The notes: generated from the letters alone by a model not told the origin. Positions 17,669 to 27,780 are shown, counted from the first letter of the stretch. The stretch is DNA of 64,000 nt from Psychrobacter sp. BI730 (GCF_013414195.1 NZ_JAATTV010000002.1:124001-188000), one strand, 5' to 3'. A program made the numbers and translations.

Positions 17669-19216
17669 ATGTTTGATACCTTAACAGAACGCTTATCGTC
17701 GAGCCTACGTAACATCGTCGGTACCGGACAGTTGACCGAAGACAATATCAAAGACACACTACGTGAAGTGCGTATGGCGTTGTTAGAAGCCGATGTAGCA
17801 CTACCTGTCACTCGTGATTTTGTAAAACGCGTCAAAGAACAAGCGCTTGGTGCTGAGGTGCTAAAAGAGTTAGCGCCAGGTCAAGCCTTTGTCAAAATCG
17901 TACACGACGAGCTGACCGAAATGATGGGCAGTGCCAATCAGCAGTTAGAGATGACAGGCAAGCCGCCCGTTGTCTATTTGCTAGCAGGCCTGCAAGGTGC
18001 GGGTAAAACGACTACAGCTGGTAAGTTGGCCAAATATCTACAAGAGCGTCAAAAGAAAAAAGTGATGCTAGTCTCGGCTGACGTTTATCGTCCAGCGGCT
18101 ATCAAACAGCTTGAGCAAGTAGCCGGTCAGGTGAATGCTAAGTTTGTGAACTCAAGCACAGATGAGAATCCAATTGATATCGCAAAGCGTGCGATTGAAG
18201 AAGCCAAAATCCAATATCAAGATATCTTGATCATTGATACCGCTGGTCGTCTACATATCGACGATACCATGATGGATGAGATTAAGGCGCTAACTGCTGC
18301 GGTTAACCCATCTGAGACGCTATTTGTCGTCGATGCCATGACTGGCCAAGATGCCGCCAATACTGCAAAAGCCTTTAATGATGCGTTGCCATTGACAGGT
18401 GTTATCTTAACTAAGACTGACGGTGATGCTCGCGGCGGTGCGGCGCTTTCTGTACGCGCTATCACCGGTAAGCCAATTAAGTTCTTGGGCCGCGGTGAAA
18501 AACTAGACGAGCTAGAGCTGTTCCACCCTGAGCGTATCGCGCAGCGTATCCTTGGTATGGGTGACGTACTGAGTCTGGTCGAAGAAGTTGAGCAAAAGAT
18601 TGACCGTGATAAAGCCGAAAAAATGGCGAAAAAGATGCAAAAGGGCGGTGACTTCGACCTTGAGGATCTATTGACTCAGTTCCAGCAGATGAAGAGCATG
18701 GGCGGCATGGCAGGCTTCTTGGATAAGATGCCTGGTATGGGCGGCTCAGACATGCAAAAAGCAGTCGAAGATGCCAAGCCAGAAGAAAAAGTACGCGAAA
18801 TGGAAGCATTGATCAATTCAATGACACCATTTGAGCGTAAAAATCCTGATAAAATCAATCCAAGTCGTAAGCGCCGTATCGCTGCAGGTTCAGGCCGTGA
18901 GATTCAAGACGTTAATCGTCTGCTCAAGCAACACAAGCAGATGGCAAAAATGATGAAAATGATCTCAAAGCCTGAAGGCATCAGTAAAATGATGAAGTCT
19001 ATGCAAGGGCTCATGGGTGGCGGTAGTGCTGGCGGTGGCGGCGGTCCATTGTTTGGCGGTGGTGGTCAGCAAGGTGGCGCTAAAGACGTGAATCCAGAAA
19101 AAATGGCCAAGCAAATGGGACTGGATCCAAACAATATGCCAAGCACTGAAGAGATGCAAAAGCAAATGCAAGAGATGCAAAACCAAGCACCAAAGAAGTT
19201 CAAAACCCGCTTTTAG
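17669..19216 (+). CDS. ffh: Signal recognition particle protein Ffh (SRP54)
   Basis: Binds 4.5S RNA and hydrophobic signal sequences on nascent chains, and directs ribosomes to FtsY at the inner membrane. 515 aa. The N domain is residues 1-90. The GTPase G domain shows GLQGAGKTTTAGKLAKYL (G1), DVYRPAA, DTAGRLHID (G3), TKTDGDARGGAALS (G4) and GRGEKLDELE. The Met-rich M domain contains RIAAGSGREIQDVNRLLKQ, the RNA-binding helix-turn-helix. The tail is about 60 residues longer than in E. coli Ffh: GGGSAGGGGGPLFGGGG, then a Met/Gln-rich stretch and KKFKTRF. It starts at ATG 17669; no strong ribosome binding site is visible. A strong terminator follows. Confidence 0.98.
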   Translation: MFDTLTERLSSSLRNIVGTGQLTEDNIKDTLREVRMALLEADVALPVTRDFVKRVKEQALGAEVLKELAPGQAFVKIVHDELTEMMGSANQQLEMTGKPPVVYLLAGLQGAGKTTTAGKLAKYLQERQKKKVMLVSADVYRPAAIKQLEQVAGQVNAKFVNSSTDENPIDIAKRAIEEAKIQYQDILIIDTAGRLHIDDTMMDEIKALTAAVNPSETLFVVDAMTGQDAANTAKAFNDALPLTGVILTKTDGDARGGAALSVRAITGKPIKFLGRGEKLDELELFHPERIAQRILGMGDVLSLVEEVEQKIDRDKAEKMAKKMQKGGDFDLEDLLTQFQQMKSMGGMAGFLDKMPGMGGSDMQKAVEDAKPEEKVREMEALINSMTPFERKNPDKINPSRKRRIAAGSGREIQDVNRLLKQHKQMAKMMKMISKPEGISKMMKSMQGLMGGGSAGGGGGPLFGGGGQQGGAKDVNPEKMAKQMGLDPNNMPSTEEMQKQMQEMQNQAPKKFKTRF

Positions 19217-19248
19217 ATAACAATTAGTTATTTTTAAAACGTCTAAAC

Positions 19249-19284
19249 AAAGCCCCAAAGCCAATGAAGCTTTGGGGCTTTTTA
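19249..19284 (+). terminator. Terminator of ffh
   Basis: AAAGCCCCAAAGC and GCTTTGGGGCTTT pair around CAATGAA, followed by TT. It lies 33 bases after the ffh stop. Confidence 0.93.
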
Positions 19285-19486
19285 TCGTTATCAGTTGCAG
19301 ATAAACACTGATGGATAAAGTGTGAAAAATATAGAAATTAATAAAATTCGTGTACCCTAAATGCTATGATAGGCGCTGCTTCATTCTGTCAGTATTCTTA
19401 TAGTGAATGAATGATAGATCGTTATTAAAAATTATTAAAATCTGACAAATCAATTTAGAACGCCAAAAGTAAAAGCCGAGGTTGTG

Positions 19487-20188
19487 ATGTTTTTAGCAAT
19501 GGATACCGTGTTCGACCAGTGTTCGATCGCGATTTTAGATTCGAGCGGACAGGTATTGTCGAGCCATACCGAAACAGGTAAGCGTCAGCAGACTCAACAG
19601 ATTTTACCGATGATTGATGCTGCATTGTCTGAGGCGCAGTTACGTCTTGCTGATATACAGGCTTTAATATTCAATCGCGGGCCGGGTGCGTTTAGTGGTA
19701 TCCGTATCAATACGGCAGTGGTACAGGCTCTGTCTGTAGCGCATGATTTGCCTTGCGTTGGCGTCTCAAGCCTACAAGCAATCGCACAATGCGCGTATCA
19801 GAAATATGGGCTAACACACTTATATAGCGCTCTTGATGCTCGTATGCAGCAAGTCTATTTCGGGCAGTATGAGTTGGTAACTGACGAACAGTTAGGTCAT
19901 AGCACCATGCAGCCAGTATCGGCTGATGGTAGCGATAGTACAGAGCAGCTATTAGATTATGATAGCCAAACAGTACTCAACCTGCCTATCGCGGGTAATG
20001 GCGCGCCGTTATTGGCACGACATGATCAGCAAGACTGCCATGAAAATGTTTGGCCAGATGCTGTTGTGATTGGGCAGCTTGGTATTGCTCAGTTTGCAAA
20101 CGATGGTGGTACGGAAGCGTCACAGGCATTACCAAAGTATCTACGCAATCAAGCTTGGAAAACACTTAAAGAGCAAGGCAAAGCATAG
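19487..20188 (+). CDS. tsaB: tRNA threonylcarbamoyladenosine biosynthesis protein TsaB
   Basis: Non-catalytic dimerisation partner of TsaD in the complex that makes t6A at position 37 of ANN-decoding tRNAs. 233 aa. ASKHA-fold signatures: LAMDTVFDQCSIAILD at the N-terminus, FNRGPGAFSGIRINTAV (the phosphate-like loop), VGVSSLQAIA and ALDARMQQVYFGQY. ATG 19487 is chosen because GAGG lies at 19478-19481; an in-frame GTG at 19484 is possible but too close. It is followed, after 142 bases, by uppP. tsaD and tsaE are not in the window. Confidence 0.95.
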   Translation: MFLAMDTVFDQCSIAILDSSGQVLSSHTETGKRQQTQQILPMIDAALSEAQLRLADIQALIFNRGPGAFSGIRINTAVVQALSVAHDLPCVGVSSLQAIAQCAYQKYGLTHLYSALDARMQQVYFGQYELVTDEQLGHSTMQPVSADGSDSTEQLLDYDSQTVLNLPIAGNGAPLLARHDQQDCHENVWPDAVVIGQLGIAQFANDGGTEASQALPKYLRNQAWKTLKEQGKA

Positions 20189-20277
20189 CTTTATAAATAT
20201 GCTTTTTGCAGCCAGCTTTTTAGTGTTTAGTAAGCGCATACCCATATAAAATCAACGTTAATATAGGACAGCCAATC

Positions 20278-20322
20278 GGTCTGTTTTTAGGCCAGTTTTT
20301 TTAGGCCAGTCTGTTTCTAGGA
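20278..20322 (+). repeat. Short repeats of TTTTTAGGCCAGT upstream of uppP
   Basis: GTCTGTTTTTAGGCCAGT is followed by TTTTTTAGGCCAGT and then by a degenerate copy CTGTTTCTAGG, the last of which supplies the uppP ribosome binding site. Probably a slippage product; it may affect leader length. Confidence 0.5.
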
Positions 20323-20330
20323 AAGTCACT

Positions 20331-21173
20331 GTGGATATAGTTTTATTCGTTCAAGCTGTCATCATGGGTATCGTTGAAGGTATCACTGAGTTTTTACCCA
20401 TCTCTAGTACGGGATATTTGATTTTATCAGCAGATGTGATGGGTTTCTGGACTAAAGAAAAAGTTGATTTATTTGTTGTTGTTGTGCAGCTTGGCGCTAT
20501 TTTGGCAGTGATTTATGACTATTGGGGTAGATTGTGGCAAGCATTGATGGGTTTGCTGACTGGCAAAGCAGAGGGCATGACCAATCCTAGACAGCTGGGA
20601 CTGAGTCTGATTGTCTCTACTATCCCTGTGATGATTGTTGGTTTTACTTTTGCCGATGAAATCAAAGCTTATTTGTTCAATCCTATCGTCGTTGCCATTA
20701 TGCTTATCATTGGCGGTCTGCTGATATTTTATGTGGAAAAACGTCCTAAAACGGTCATTGCAGAAGAAGCGGAAGATGTCAGCATAAGAACTGCGTTGAT
20801 GATTGGTTTGTTCCAATGTCTAGCTCTTATACCAGGGACGTCACGTTCGGGCGCCACTATTATTGGTGCGCTGTGGTTAGGTGTCTCACGTAAGGCTTCT
20901 GCTGAGTTTTCTTTCTTTTTGGGTATTCCTGTCATTGTAGGCGCGGCACTGTTGGATTTGCTCAAACATGGTGACGTATTGACCAACAGTGAAGACTGGC
21001 TGGTGCTAGGTATCGGAACCATCGTATCATTTGTAGTGGCGCTACTTTGTATCCGCTTACTTGTGGCATGGGTAAGTCGCCGTGACTTTACTATTTTTGC
21101 TTGGTTACGCATTATCACGGGTGTTATCGTGTTGGTCGCCGCTTGGGGCTTTGGTTATCAAATGGCTGGCTAG
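20331..21173 (+). CDS. uppP: Undecaprenyl-diphosphatase (BacA-type)
   Basis: Dephosphorylates undecaprenyl pyrophosphate at the inner membrane, regenerating the lipid carrier for peptidoglycan and other envelope polymers; its overproduction gives bacitracin resistance in other species. 280 aa with about eight membrane segments. The two active-site motifs are present: GIVEGITEFLPISSTGYLIL (residues 13-32) and PGTSRSGATIIGALWLG (about 166-182), with the catalytic Glu, Ser and Arg. It starts at GTG 20331 with AGGAAAG upstream. It is flanked by tsaB and rsmJ on the same strand, without an obvious terminator between. Confidence 0.97.
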   Translation: MDIVLFVQAVIMGIVEGITEFLPISSTGYLILSADVMGFWTKEKVDLFVVVVQLGAILAVIYDYWGRLWQALMGLLTGKAEGMTNPRQLGLSLIVSTIPVMIVGFTFADEIKAYLFNPIVVAIMLIIGGLLIFYVEKRPKTVIAEEAEDVSIRTALMIGLFQCLALIPGTSRSGATIIGALWLGVSRKASAEFSFFLGIPVIVGAALLDLLKHGDVLTNSEDWLVLGIGTIVSFVVALLCIRLLVAWVSRRDFTIFAWLRIITGVIVLVAAWGFGYQMAG

Positions 21174-21239
21174 ATTTGCGTTATGATTTAACACGCCAGT
21201 AATTTATAGTGAAAATAAGCAGCAAATAGGATGATGGTT

Positions 21240-22139
21240 ATGACCGATGTGCCCCAAACGTATGACGAGACAGGTGCTGTTGTACATTGTCAGCTATTCT
21301 ACGTCAAGGAAAGTCAGCAAGCACAGGTTGAGAGTCTACAGTCATTGATAGCTGAGCATACATTACCAATTATCTTGGATATTAAGGTCGCTACAGAGAA
21401 GTTAACTCAAAAGCGCCGTCAGCAGTTGAGCCAAGCATCTACTCAACCTATTTTATTATTAGATGATAAAGATAAGCTATTATGGCTAAGTGATGGGCTT
21501 AGTGTGGCACCTGAGTGGGACAAGTTGCAGCGCCGTGTAGTGAGTGCTGGTCGTAAGTCTGAGCTGCTATTACAAGCCGCCAAAATCATATCAGATAGTC
21601 ACGTTATTGATGCAACTGCTGGCTTTGGGCATGATAGTTTGATATTGGCCAGTACTGGTGCCCAAGTTACTATGCTTGAGCAACAGCCTTTGATGGCATT
21701 GCTGTTACTTGCAGAGCAGCAGCGTATGAGTGCGCAACCCAATTGGCAAAAGCTCATGAGCCGTCTACAGATTATTAATGCTGATGCGCTCAGTTATTTT
21801 GCGAATCTAGAAGCAAGCACCGCAATAGACGATGCTATGGCAGTCGATGTCGTCTATTTGGATCCGATGTTTCCAGAGGATAGCTATCAAGATAGCAAAA
21901 CAGGTAAAGGGGCAAAAGTCGGTAAGCATATGCAAGCACTGCATCAATTGGCTCGTCCACCAACTTCAGATGAAGAGCGACAGCTGCTAAGTAGGGCGCA
22001 GGCCGTTGTCAGACGAAATATGCAAGGCCAAGGTCGCGTGATCGTAAAGCGTCCACAGTTTGCACCGCTGCTTGCTGATGAGCCAGCTAGTGAAAGCTGG
22101 CATAATGAAGCCGTGCGCTTTGATGGGTATTTTGTCTGA
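21240..22139 (+). CDS. rsmJ: 16S rRNA (guanine1516-N2)-methyltransferase
   Basis: SAM-dependent methylation of G1516 of 16S rRNA. About 299 aa. The SAM site is VIDATAGFGHDSLILASTGA; the next acidic strand is VTMLEQQPLMALLL; the catalytic motif is VVYLDPMFP, with the family's K.GKGAKVGKHMQ following. Arg/Lys-rich VIVKRPQFAPLL closes the domain. ATGs at 21231, 21234 and 21240 are all in frame; 21240 is preferred because the only ribosome binding site, ATAGG at 21226-21230, sits 9 bases before it. The N-terminal 100 residues are less conserved. Located between uppP and a small membrane protein gene. Confidence 0.93.
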   Translation: MTDVPQTYDETGAVVHCQLFYVKESQQAQVESLQSLIAEHTLPIILDIKVATEKLTQKRRQQLSQASTQPILLLDDKDKLLWLSDGLSVAPEWDKLQRRVVSAGRKSELLLQAAKIISDSHVIDATAGFGHDSLILASTGAQVTMLEQQPLMALLLLAEQQRMSAQPNWQKLMSRLQIINADALSYFANLEASTAIDDAMAVDVVYLDPMFPEDSYQDSKTGKGAKVGKHMQALHQLARPPTSDEERQLLSRAQAVVRRNMQGQGRVIVKRPQFAPLLADEPASESWHNEAVRFDGYFV

Positions 22140-22230
22140 CAGATACTGTTTGCGATAATGAATGTACGAGTATAAATGTACGCAATCAATCAGCTTATAT
22201 ATGCAGAATTAATGGATTTAGGAGCAAGGA

Positions 22231-22473
22231 ATGTCAGCGTTAATCATTTGGGTTATGGGTGCAGTTTTACTGTTGATTAATATCATGTTGCGTACTCGCA
22301 TTCTTCGGCTTGAGGCACGGTTAAAAGAGCTGAGCAATCCACAAGAGCAGCTAGTATTTTTGCGTCAACAAGCGAAACAGAAAGACAAAGTCCCAGCGCT
22401 GAAAGCATTACGCAAGCAATATCCTGAGCTATCACTGATCGAAGCGAATAAATTGTGGCAACAAGTTCAGTAA
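22231..22473 (+). CDS. Small single-pass membrane protein
   Basis: 80 aa: one hydrophobic helix at residues 3-20, then a basic helix RTRILRLEARLKEL and a cytoplasmic tail with LKALRKQYPELSLIEANKLWQQV. The layout, a short anchor plus a charged helical tail, recalls small inner-membrane proteins of unknown function. GGAGCAAGGA gives a strong ribosome binding site for ATG 22231. It may be transcribed with rsmJ, 91 bases upstream. No family recognised. Confidence 0.75.
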   Translation: MSALIIWVMGAVLLLINIMLRTRILRLEARLKELSNPQEQLVFLRQQAKQKDKVPALKALRKQYPELSLIEANKLWQQVQ

Positions 22474-22530
22474 CCAGTCCATTAAACTTAGTAATTAGTC
22501 TATTAAAACTCAGTAATCAGCCCTTTGAAA
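22469..22530 (+). repeat. Degenerate ~21-bp tandem repeat
   Basis: Three imperfect units: CAGTAACCAGTCCATTAAACT, TAGTAATTAGTCTATTAAAACT and CAGTAATCAGCCCTTTGAAA. The first overlaps the stop codon of the small membrane protein gene. No function evident. Confidence 0.5.
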
Positions 22531-22603
22531 AATTAATTTAGTTGTTCTGAGCGAAGTATATAAGCGCACATAAAAAGTATTCAAACAATGATAATAAAAA
22601 GCC

Positions 22604-23521
22604 ATGACATTTAAAGACAAGCTACAAGCCTACATCCAGCTAACCCGTTTTGATAAGCCAGTCGGCATTGAGCTGCTCTTATGGCCAACGCTTTGGGGCG
22701 TACTACTTGCTGCAATGGGTCAAGCGCAGCAGCAAGGAATGACGGCAGCGTTGCCAAGTATCAAGGTGTTCGCGATATTTGCCCTTGGTGCAATATTTAT
22801 GCGAGCGGCGGGCTGTGCGATCAATGACTTTGCGGATCGTAAAGTAGATGGTCATGTAACTCGCACTAAAGGTCGCCCATTAGCAGATGGACGCTTATCT
22901 GGCAAAGAAGCTGTTGCTGCATTTTTAGTACTGGTGCTGTTAAGTGCCAGTCTGCTATTTTTCTTACCTATAGCTGTATTCTACTGGTCGCTTGGTGCCG
23001 TTATATTGGCATTTATTTATCCATTTATGAAACGCTATACGCATTTGCCGCAAGTATTTTTAGCAGCTGCTTTTGGGTGGGCGATACCGATGTCTTATGT
23101 GGCGGTGCAAGGCGCTCCCGATGTTTGGTGTTGGCTGCTATTCTTAGCTTATATGTGCTGGACAGTGGCCTACGATACCCAGTACGCCATGGCTGACCGT
23201 GAGGATGATTTAAAGATTGGCGTGAAATCAACAGCGATACTATTCGGTCGTTATGATGTGATTATCATCTCAATATTACAGATGCTCTTTTTGCTAATGA
23301 TGGGCGTGGTTATGTGGCATTACTTTGCTCCGACCACATTAGGCGTAACCCCAGTATTTGGATTGGCACTAGTTGCGATGATGTTTGCCAAACAAAACAG
23401 TGCTTGTGCCAGTCGTAACCCTTTGGCTTGCTTTCAGGCGTTCTTGGCTAATATCTGGGTAGGGCGCTATGTCTTTGCGCTCATCGCAGTTACTTGCATA
23501 TGGACGACGCTAAATGGATAA
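22604..23521 (+). CDS. ubiA: 4-hydroxybenzoate polyprenyltransferase
   Basis: Attaches the polyprenyl tail to 4-hydroxybenzoate in ubiquinone biosynthesis at the inner membrane. 305 aa, eight to nine membrane helices. Both Asp-rich Mg-diphosphate sites are visible: [20 protein letters not shown] (about residues 79-98) and [20 protein letters not shown] (about 191-210). [20 protein letters not shown] at the N-terminus is characteristic. It starts at ATG 22604 with only a weak ribosome binding site. It overlaps the next gene by 8 bases, implying translational coupling. ubiC, its usual partner, is not adjacent. Confidence 0.96.
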   Translation: MTFKDKLQAYIQLTRFDKPVGIELLLWPTLWGVLLAAMGQAQQQGMTAALPSIKVFAIFALGAIFMRAAGCAINDFADRKVDGHVTRTKGRPLADGRLSGKEAVAAFLVLVLLSASLLFFLPIAVFYWSLGAVILAFIYPFMKRYTHLPQVFLAAAFGWAIPMSYVAVQGAPDVWCWLLFLAYMCWTVAYDTQYAMADREDDLKIGVKSTAILFGRYDVIIISILQMLFLLMMGVVMWHYFAPTTLGVTPVFGLALVAMMFAKQNSACASRNPLACFQAFLANIWVGRYVFALIAVTCIWTTLNG

Positions 23522-24191
23522 GTTCGATAAATTGCCGAGGTTCAAATCAAAGAAACTGTCTGATACGAATGCGTCAGTTACGGACTATCAAGCAAAACTT
23601 GCCGAACATGGTCTGACTCGTGAGCAAGTTATCGCAACTGAGCGTAAGCTAGCAAAATTTGCTAATACCATGGATTCGCTGGTGCGAGTGCCTTTTACTA
23701 AGCAAGGAATGGGTGCGGATGCGGCGCTTTCGACCATTCCACTAGCAGGAGATTTGGCAGGATTGGCATTGACCAGTTATGCATTTATATTAGGGCGTCA
23801 GTTAGGTGTGCCCGCTCATAAAATGACGCCAGCGGTTAGATTGGCAGTTATTGATATGGTCGTTGGTATCGTACCTGGCATTGGTACGCTATTAGATATT
23901 TTCATTCGCCCTAGCCGTAAGACCCTGGGTATCGTGCACGAGCATCTACACCATGAGTATGGTATTACCGAAACCATGCATATGGATCGACCGTTTTTGC
24001 ACCAGTCACTAGAAGACAAGCAACAGCAAAGCCGTTTTGGGTTTTTTTGGCGCAATCCAATCGTTGCTTGGTTATATCTGCATATCCCTGATTTTCTTGG
24101 ACTGCTGGTCATTGTATTTGTCGGTTGGGGATTGTGGACAGTGATAAGCTGGTTGATCGGGATGTTTGGGCAATCGACTGGGTTTGGTTAA
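23514..24191 (+). CDS. DUF4112 domain membrane protein
   Basis: 225 aa. The DUF4112 core (about residues 45-150) is clear: [11 protein letters not shown], then [40 protein letters not shown] and a charged [17 protein letters not shown]-terminal extension with two hydrophobic segments follows (about 175-220: [16 protein letters not shown] and a final helix). The family is of unknown function. The start codon ATG 23514 overlaps the last 8 bases of ubiA, so the two are almost certainly one transcript. A terminator follows. Confidence 0.85.
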   Translation: MDKFDKLPRFKSKKLSDTNASVTDYQAKLAEHGLTREQVIATERKLAKFANTMDSLVRVPFTKQGMGADAALSTIPLAGDLAGLALTSYAFILGRQLGVPAHKMTPAVRLAVIDMVVGIVPGIGTLLDIFIRPSRKTLGIVHEHLHHEYGITETMHMDRPFLHQSLEDKQQQSRFGFFWRNPIVAWLYLHIPDFLGLLVIVFVGWGLWTVISWLIGMFGQSTGFG

Positions 24192-24260
24192 ATACAATCA
24201 CTCATCACTCATTAGACAGCTCAGTAGAGACAAGTCAGTACAGAGCAATACGCAGAAACG

Positions 24261-24299
24261 AAAAAGGCGGCAACGATAATAACGTTTGCCGCCTTTTTT
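24261..24299 (+). terminator. Terminator of ubiA-DUF4112
   Basis: AAAAAGGCGGCAA-CG pairs with CG-TTTGCCGCCTTTTTT around ATAATAA. With A- and T-runs on both sides it could also act on the convergent lipoprotein gene. Confidence 0.93.
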
Positions 24300-24341
24300 A
24301 TGGTTTTAAATAGAGTGTTGAAACAAAGGTCGCCTCAGATT

Positions 24342-24986
24342 TTATTCAGTGATGACTTCTGCTTCAGCACTAACGGCATCAAAGCTAGTCACTTTATTGT
24401 TTCGGATAAGATCGATAGTGCCACCACCAGCATGACTGACGAGTTGGATACTACCGTCAGCTGATTGATAGGTAGGATTATTGCCTTGACCTTCTGGTGC
24501 GCTCAATGTCATTTTTGGCTGGTTGGGACGAGTAATGATAGCGTTAAGCATACCAGCTGCTGAGGTCTCAAAGACCACAGATAAACTCTCACCTGCGGCA
24601 CTTTTATAACGGACATCAGTGATTTGTGCGCCTTTGATAGCTTGTTCTGGATTAGGTTTTTCAGCGCTATCATTTGCCGTAGATGTAGTAACACCAAGAT
24701 CTTTATCTAACTCCGTTAAGCTCATATCACGTTCTGAATCAGTATCGGTCTGCGCTACATTTTTAGCGTCATCTGCATTGCTATCTTCAGCTGCATCTAC
24801 ATTGATATTGGTCGTTACTGGCGTGGTTTGCGTTGAGGTCTCAGCTGTAGTTGTATCAATTGCTTCAGGTTCTGGATCTTTTTGACAAGCAGTCAGTAGC
24901 AACAGGCTCAAGAAAGTAGCAGGAGCCGTACGATAAAGCAGTTTAGATTTTCGTAAGTTTAGTGTTTTTGAGAGAGAAGTATTCAT
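24342..24986 (-). CDS. Lipoprotein with a possible MliC-like domain
   Basis: 214 aa. A signal peptide ends in the lipobox LLLTAC. Then comes a ~90-residue Thr/Asp/Glu-rich disordered spacer. The last ~90 residues (AQITDVRYKSAAGESLSVVF to the end) hold alternating strands ending in PTYQSADGSIQLVSHAGGG. The pattern recalls MliC, the membrane-bound c-type lysozyme inhibitor: an initial Y...G..L.V.F, a later Y...DG.I.L...GG. The match is by eye and remote; the family's disulfide cysteines are missing. It is likely periplasmic, anchored to a membrane. Minus strand, not obviously in an operon with yjbQ. Confidence 0.65.
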   Translation of the reverse strand: MNTSLSKTLNLRKSKLLYRTAPATFLSLLLLTACQKDPEPEAIDTTTAETSTQTTPVTTNINVDAAEDSNADDAKNVAQTDTDSERDMSLTELDKDLGVTTSTANDSAEKPNPEQAIKGAQITDVRYKSAAGESLSVVFETSAAGMLNAIITRPNQPKMTLSAPEGQGNNPTYQSADGSIQLVSHAGGGTIDLIRNNKVTSFDAVSAEAEVITE

Positions 24987-25068
24987 AATCAGCTTTATCC
25001 GTTAATGGCGCTCTAAGTAAATGGGGTAATTGGCAAGGGTCAACCTGCTATTTATTGACAGTATATTA

Positions 25069-25503
25069 TTACGTATTTACCGTAATCACCAGCTTACGCT
25101 GTCCGCCATATTCTTGCAGGTTTCTATGCTCACATAAGTAAATACCTTGCCAGGTACCCAGTCCTAACTCACCATCGACAAGCGGTATAGTCAAGCTTAC
25201 CCCAAACATCATGCTTTTGAGATGCGCGGGCAAGTCGTCTGAGCCTTCTAAAGTATGGCGATACTCTGGCTGATCTTCTGGCGCGATTTTATTAAGCCAT
25301 TCCTCTGTATCTAGTCTGACATCTGGATCAGCAGTTTCATTGATCGCAAGACTGGCTGACGTATGCAGCAAAAACAGATGAACCAACCCTACCTTGTCAG
25401 AGTGAGGTAGCAGCTGAGAAATAGCTTCTTCGACCTTCGGAGTAATGATATGAATGCCACGCGCATAGGTGGGTAGAGTAAGGGTTGTTTGGTAATAGCT
25501 CAT
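25069..25503 (-). CDS. yjbQ: YjbQ/UPF0047 family protein
   Basis: 144 aa, single-domain family of about 135-145 aa. Family hallmarks are LFLLHTSASLAINETADPDV, the helical EEWLNKIAPE, and RHTLEGSDDLPAHLKSMM; the C-terminal half has GTWQGIYLCEHRN. The conserved histidines line a probable metal site. Some members show weak thiamine-phosphate synthase activity, and the family is often labelled a secondary thiamine-phosphate synthase, but the biological role is not settled. It starts at ATG 25503. Minus strand, 101 bases downstream of mnmC, so it could share its transcript. Confidence 0.92.
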   Translation of the reverse strand: MSYYQTTLTLPTYARGIHIITPKVEEAISQLLPHSDKVGLVHLFLLHTSASLAINETADPDVRLDTEEWLNKIAPEDQPEYRHTLEGSDDLPAHLKSMMFGVSLTIPLVDGELGLGTWQGIYLCEHRNLQEYGGQRKLVITVNT

Positions 25504-25604
25504 GGGGTATATCTCATTATTAGAGTCGACATTAAATTAAGATATCATAAGACAGTATGAACTATGGAAATCGTTGCTGTTATTTACACAAGAGCCATTT
25601 ATTC

Positions 25605-27656
25605 TTAAACAAGCGGCGTCTGTAAACGTGTACGATTGGGTGATAGGCGTGCGAGCATCGTCTCTGACAGTGGTGCAAACGATCCTAGCATCATATCTGC
25701 TAATGCTTCAGCGCAAATAGGTGCCAATGCATAACCCTTTGCGCCCATCGCACTCATTGTCCATATTCGCTGACTGTTTGCCAATTGTCCAACGATAGGG
25801 TGGTAATCAGGTGTTTGGGTGCGAATGCCAGCTCGGCCCTGCCATAAACTCGTATCTGCCGGAATGATAGATGCCATTTCAGGAATAGCATTGATGAGCT
25901 TGTCTCGGCTAATTTGATGCTCTTCCTCACGGATATCCGTGTCCGTATCATTACGTATAAAGCTTGCCCCTAGTAGAAACTGAGGGCTGTACTCTGTAAC
26001 ATCGTTTAATTGTCCGTCATCTGTTTGGGCAGTGAATGGCGTACAGTAACCACTATATTTGAGTGGTATTTTAGGCAGCTTAGCGTACTGCTCAGGGGTT
26101 GGCGTAAACCAAGATAGCTGCCCACGAATTTTACGGCAATCAAAAATACGCTGATCCAATTGATGACTTTCAAAAGCCGCACAAATGACAACATTATCAG
26201 CAGTCATAGTGACAGTGTTACGGTTTCCATCAATACCTTCGATACGAACTTCCTGCTCAGTCTCGTTGATTTCATTCACTTCTAACTGCTGAAAGTGAAT
26301 GAGCGGATGAGTCAGTATGGTGTTTTTTAATGCTTGTGGATTGACCAGACCAGACTGCGGTAAGTACAAGTTCTCTGATAAGTCCTGCTCTTTTAGGCTA
26401 CTAGTAATCTGTGCTTGCTCATGCGATAGGGTGGTCGCCATCTCATCAGGATAGTCGGCAATTTGTTCTGTACTGATATTGGCTTTTATAAGCAAATCAA
26501 GGGCGCCAGTCAGTTCAAGTACTGGTACTGTATTAAGCTGTACGGCTGTTTGATTTAACTTTCGATATAGCCTGCTGCTATGGAGGTAACCGATGGTATG
26601 CAGATGCTCGTCAACATGGTGAAGTGGCGTCATTTTGGGCGCAAGTAACGCTCTAGGATTGCCTGATGCACCTGCTAAGGGCGCTGATTTATCTAATAAG
26701 GTGACGGTAATACCACGATTGGCAAGCGACCAAGCTGTGAGCAACCCTGAGACACCTGCACCAATGACGACAGTGTGATCGAATGTGCTATAAGTCGTTT
26801 GCTGCTTCGCCTCGTGGCTTTTATTATCGCTAGTAATGTCACTACTGTCCGTATCAATCATGATGGCCGTTAGCATTTCTCGCTTTCGACCAAAACCTCT
26901 GACTTTTTTAATTTGAAAGCCATGTTGTTTTAGTCCACGCTTGACGATACCTGCACAGCTATAAGTAGCGGCAGTCGTAGGAGGGCGTGATAGGCGCTGC
27001 ATTTGGGCAAAGATACTGTCAGCCCACAAGGTGCTATTGCAAGAAGGCGCAAAACCATCTAAAAACCAAGCATCAATATAAGGCGTATGCTGGTTAGAAT
27101 GGTCTAATGCCAGTTTGCTTAGACTTTCTGCTGCATCACCAAACCACATATCGATGGTTAAGTTATCATGAGAAAAACTTAAACGATGACAGCCTGCAAT
27201 TAGGGGCGGATATGCAGCCAAAAGTGGCTCAATAAATGCCATTAGCTCAGGCGCACGCTCACCCCATAACGCAAGTATCTGGGTCAGATCTGCTAGCGGT
27301 ATAGGGAACTTTTCAGTAGTAATAAAGTGCAGGCGAGCCGTTGCTAATTGCGGGTTGGTTTCACGCAGTTGTCGCCACAATTGCCACGTCGCTAGTAGAT
27401 TAAGCCCAGTTCCGAAGCCTAGCTCAGCAATCGTAAAGCATTGCTTTGGTGCAAGGTGTGCCAAACGCTCTGGTAACTGATTGTGTTCTAGAAACACGTG
27501 ACGTGTCTCTGCCAAACCATCCGCATGAGAAAAGTAAACATCCCCAAACTCACCTGATACTGGCACCATATTGCCGGTATCATCCGTTTGCCAGTCAATC
27601 TTGGCAGGTGTGATAACGTTTAAGTGTTCAGGGTTTTGATGATTAGCGGTAGACAT
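25605..27656 (-). CDS. mnmC: Bifunctional tRNA U34 modification protein MnmC
   Basis: Last two steps of mnm5s2U34 synthesis in tRNA. The C-terminal FAD domain removes the carboxymethyl group from cmnm5, and the N-terminal SAM domain methylates nm5 to mnm5. 683 aa, standard fused length. In the N-terminal half: [19 protein letters not shown] (SAM site) and [13 protein letters not shown]. In the C-terminal half: [20 protein letters not shown] (FAD Rossmann) from about residue 295, and a closing [15 protein letters not shown]. It starts at ATG 27656. Its partners mnmE and mnmG are elsewhere. Confidence 0.96.
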   Translation of the reverse strand: MSTANHQNPEHLNVITPAKIDWQTDDTGNMVPVSGEFGDVYFSHADGLAETRHVFLEHNQLPERLAHLAPKQCFTIAELGFGTGLNLLATWQLWRQLRETNPQLATARLHFITTEKFPIPLADLTQILALWGERAPELMAFIEPLLAAYPPLIAGCHRLSFSHDNLTIDMWFGDAAESLSKLALDHSNQHTPYIDAWFLDGFAPSCNSTLWADSIFAQMQRLSRPPTTAATYSCAGIVKRGLKQHGFQIKKVRGFGRKREMLTAIMIDTDSSDITSDNKSHEAKQQTTYSTFDHTVVIGAGVSGLLTAWSLANRGITVTLLDKSAPLAGASGNPRALLAPKMTPLHHVDEHLHTIGYLHSSRLYRKLNQTAVQLNTVPVLELTGALDLLIKANISTEQIADYPDEMATTLSHEQAQITSSLKEQDLSENLYLPQSGLVNPQALKNTILTHPLIHFQQLEVNEINETEQEVRIEGIDGNRNTVTMTADNVVICAAFESHQLDQRIFDCRKIRGQLSWFTPTPEQYAKLPKIPLKYSGYCTPFTAQTDDGQLNDVTEYSPQFLLGASFIRNDTDTDIREEEHQISRDKLINAIPEMASIIPADTSLWQGRAGIRTQTPDYHPIVGQLANSQRIWTMSAMGAKGYALAPICAEALADMMLGSFAPLSETMLARLSPNRTRLQTPLV

Positions 27657-27780
27657 GAGGCACTTCTTAGGAATATCAGTAACGTTAGCTCAACGGTCAA
27701 TTGTGACGGATCAATGATATAGACATTTGGTCAGACACAGCGAAGTAGAGTAATGCAAGTCAGTGCGAGCACAGTATATG

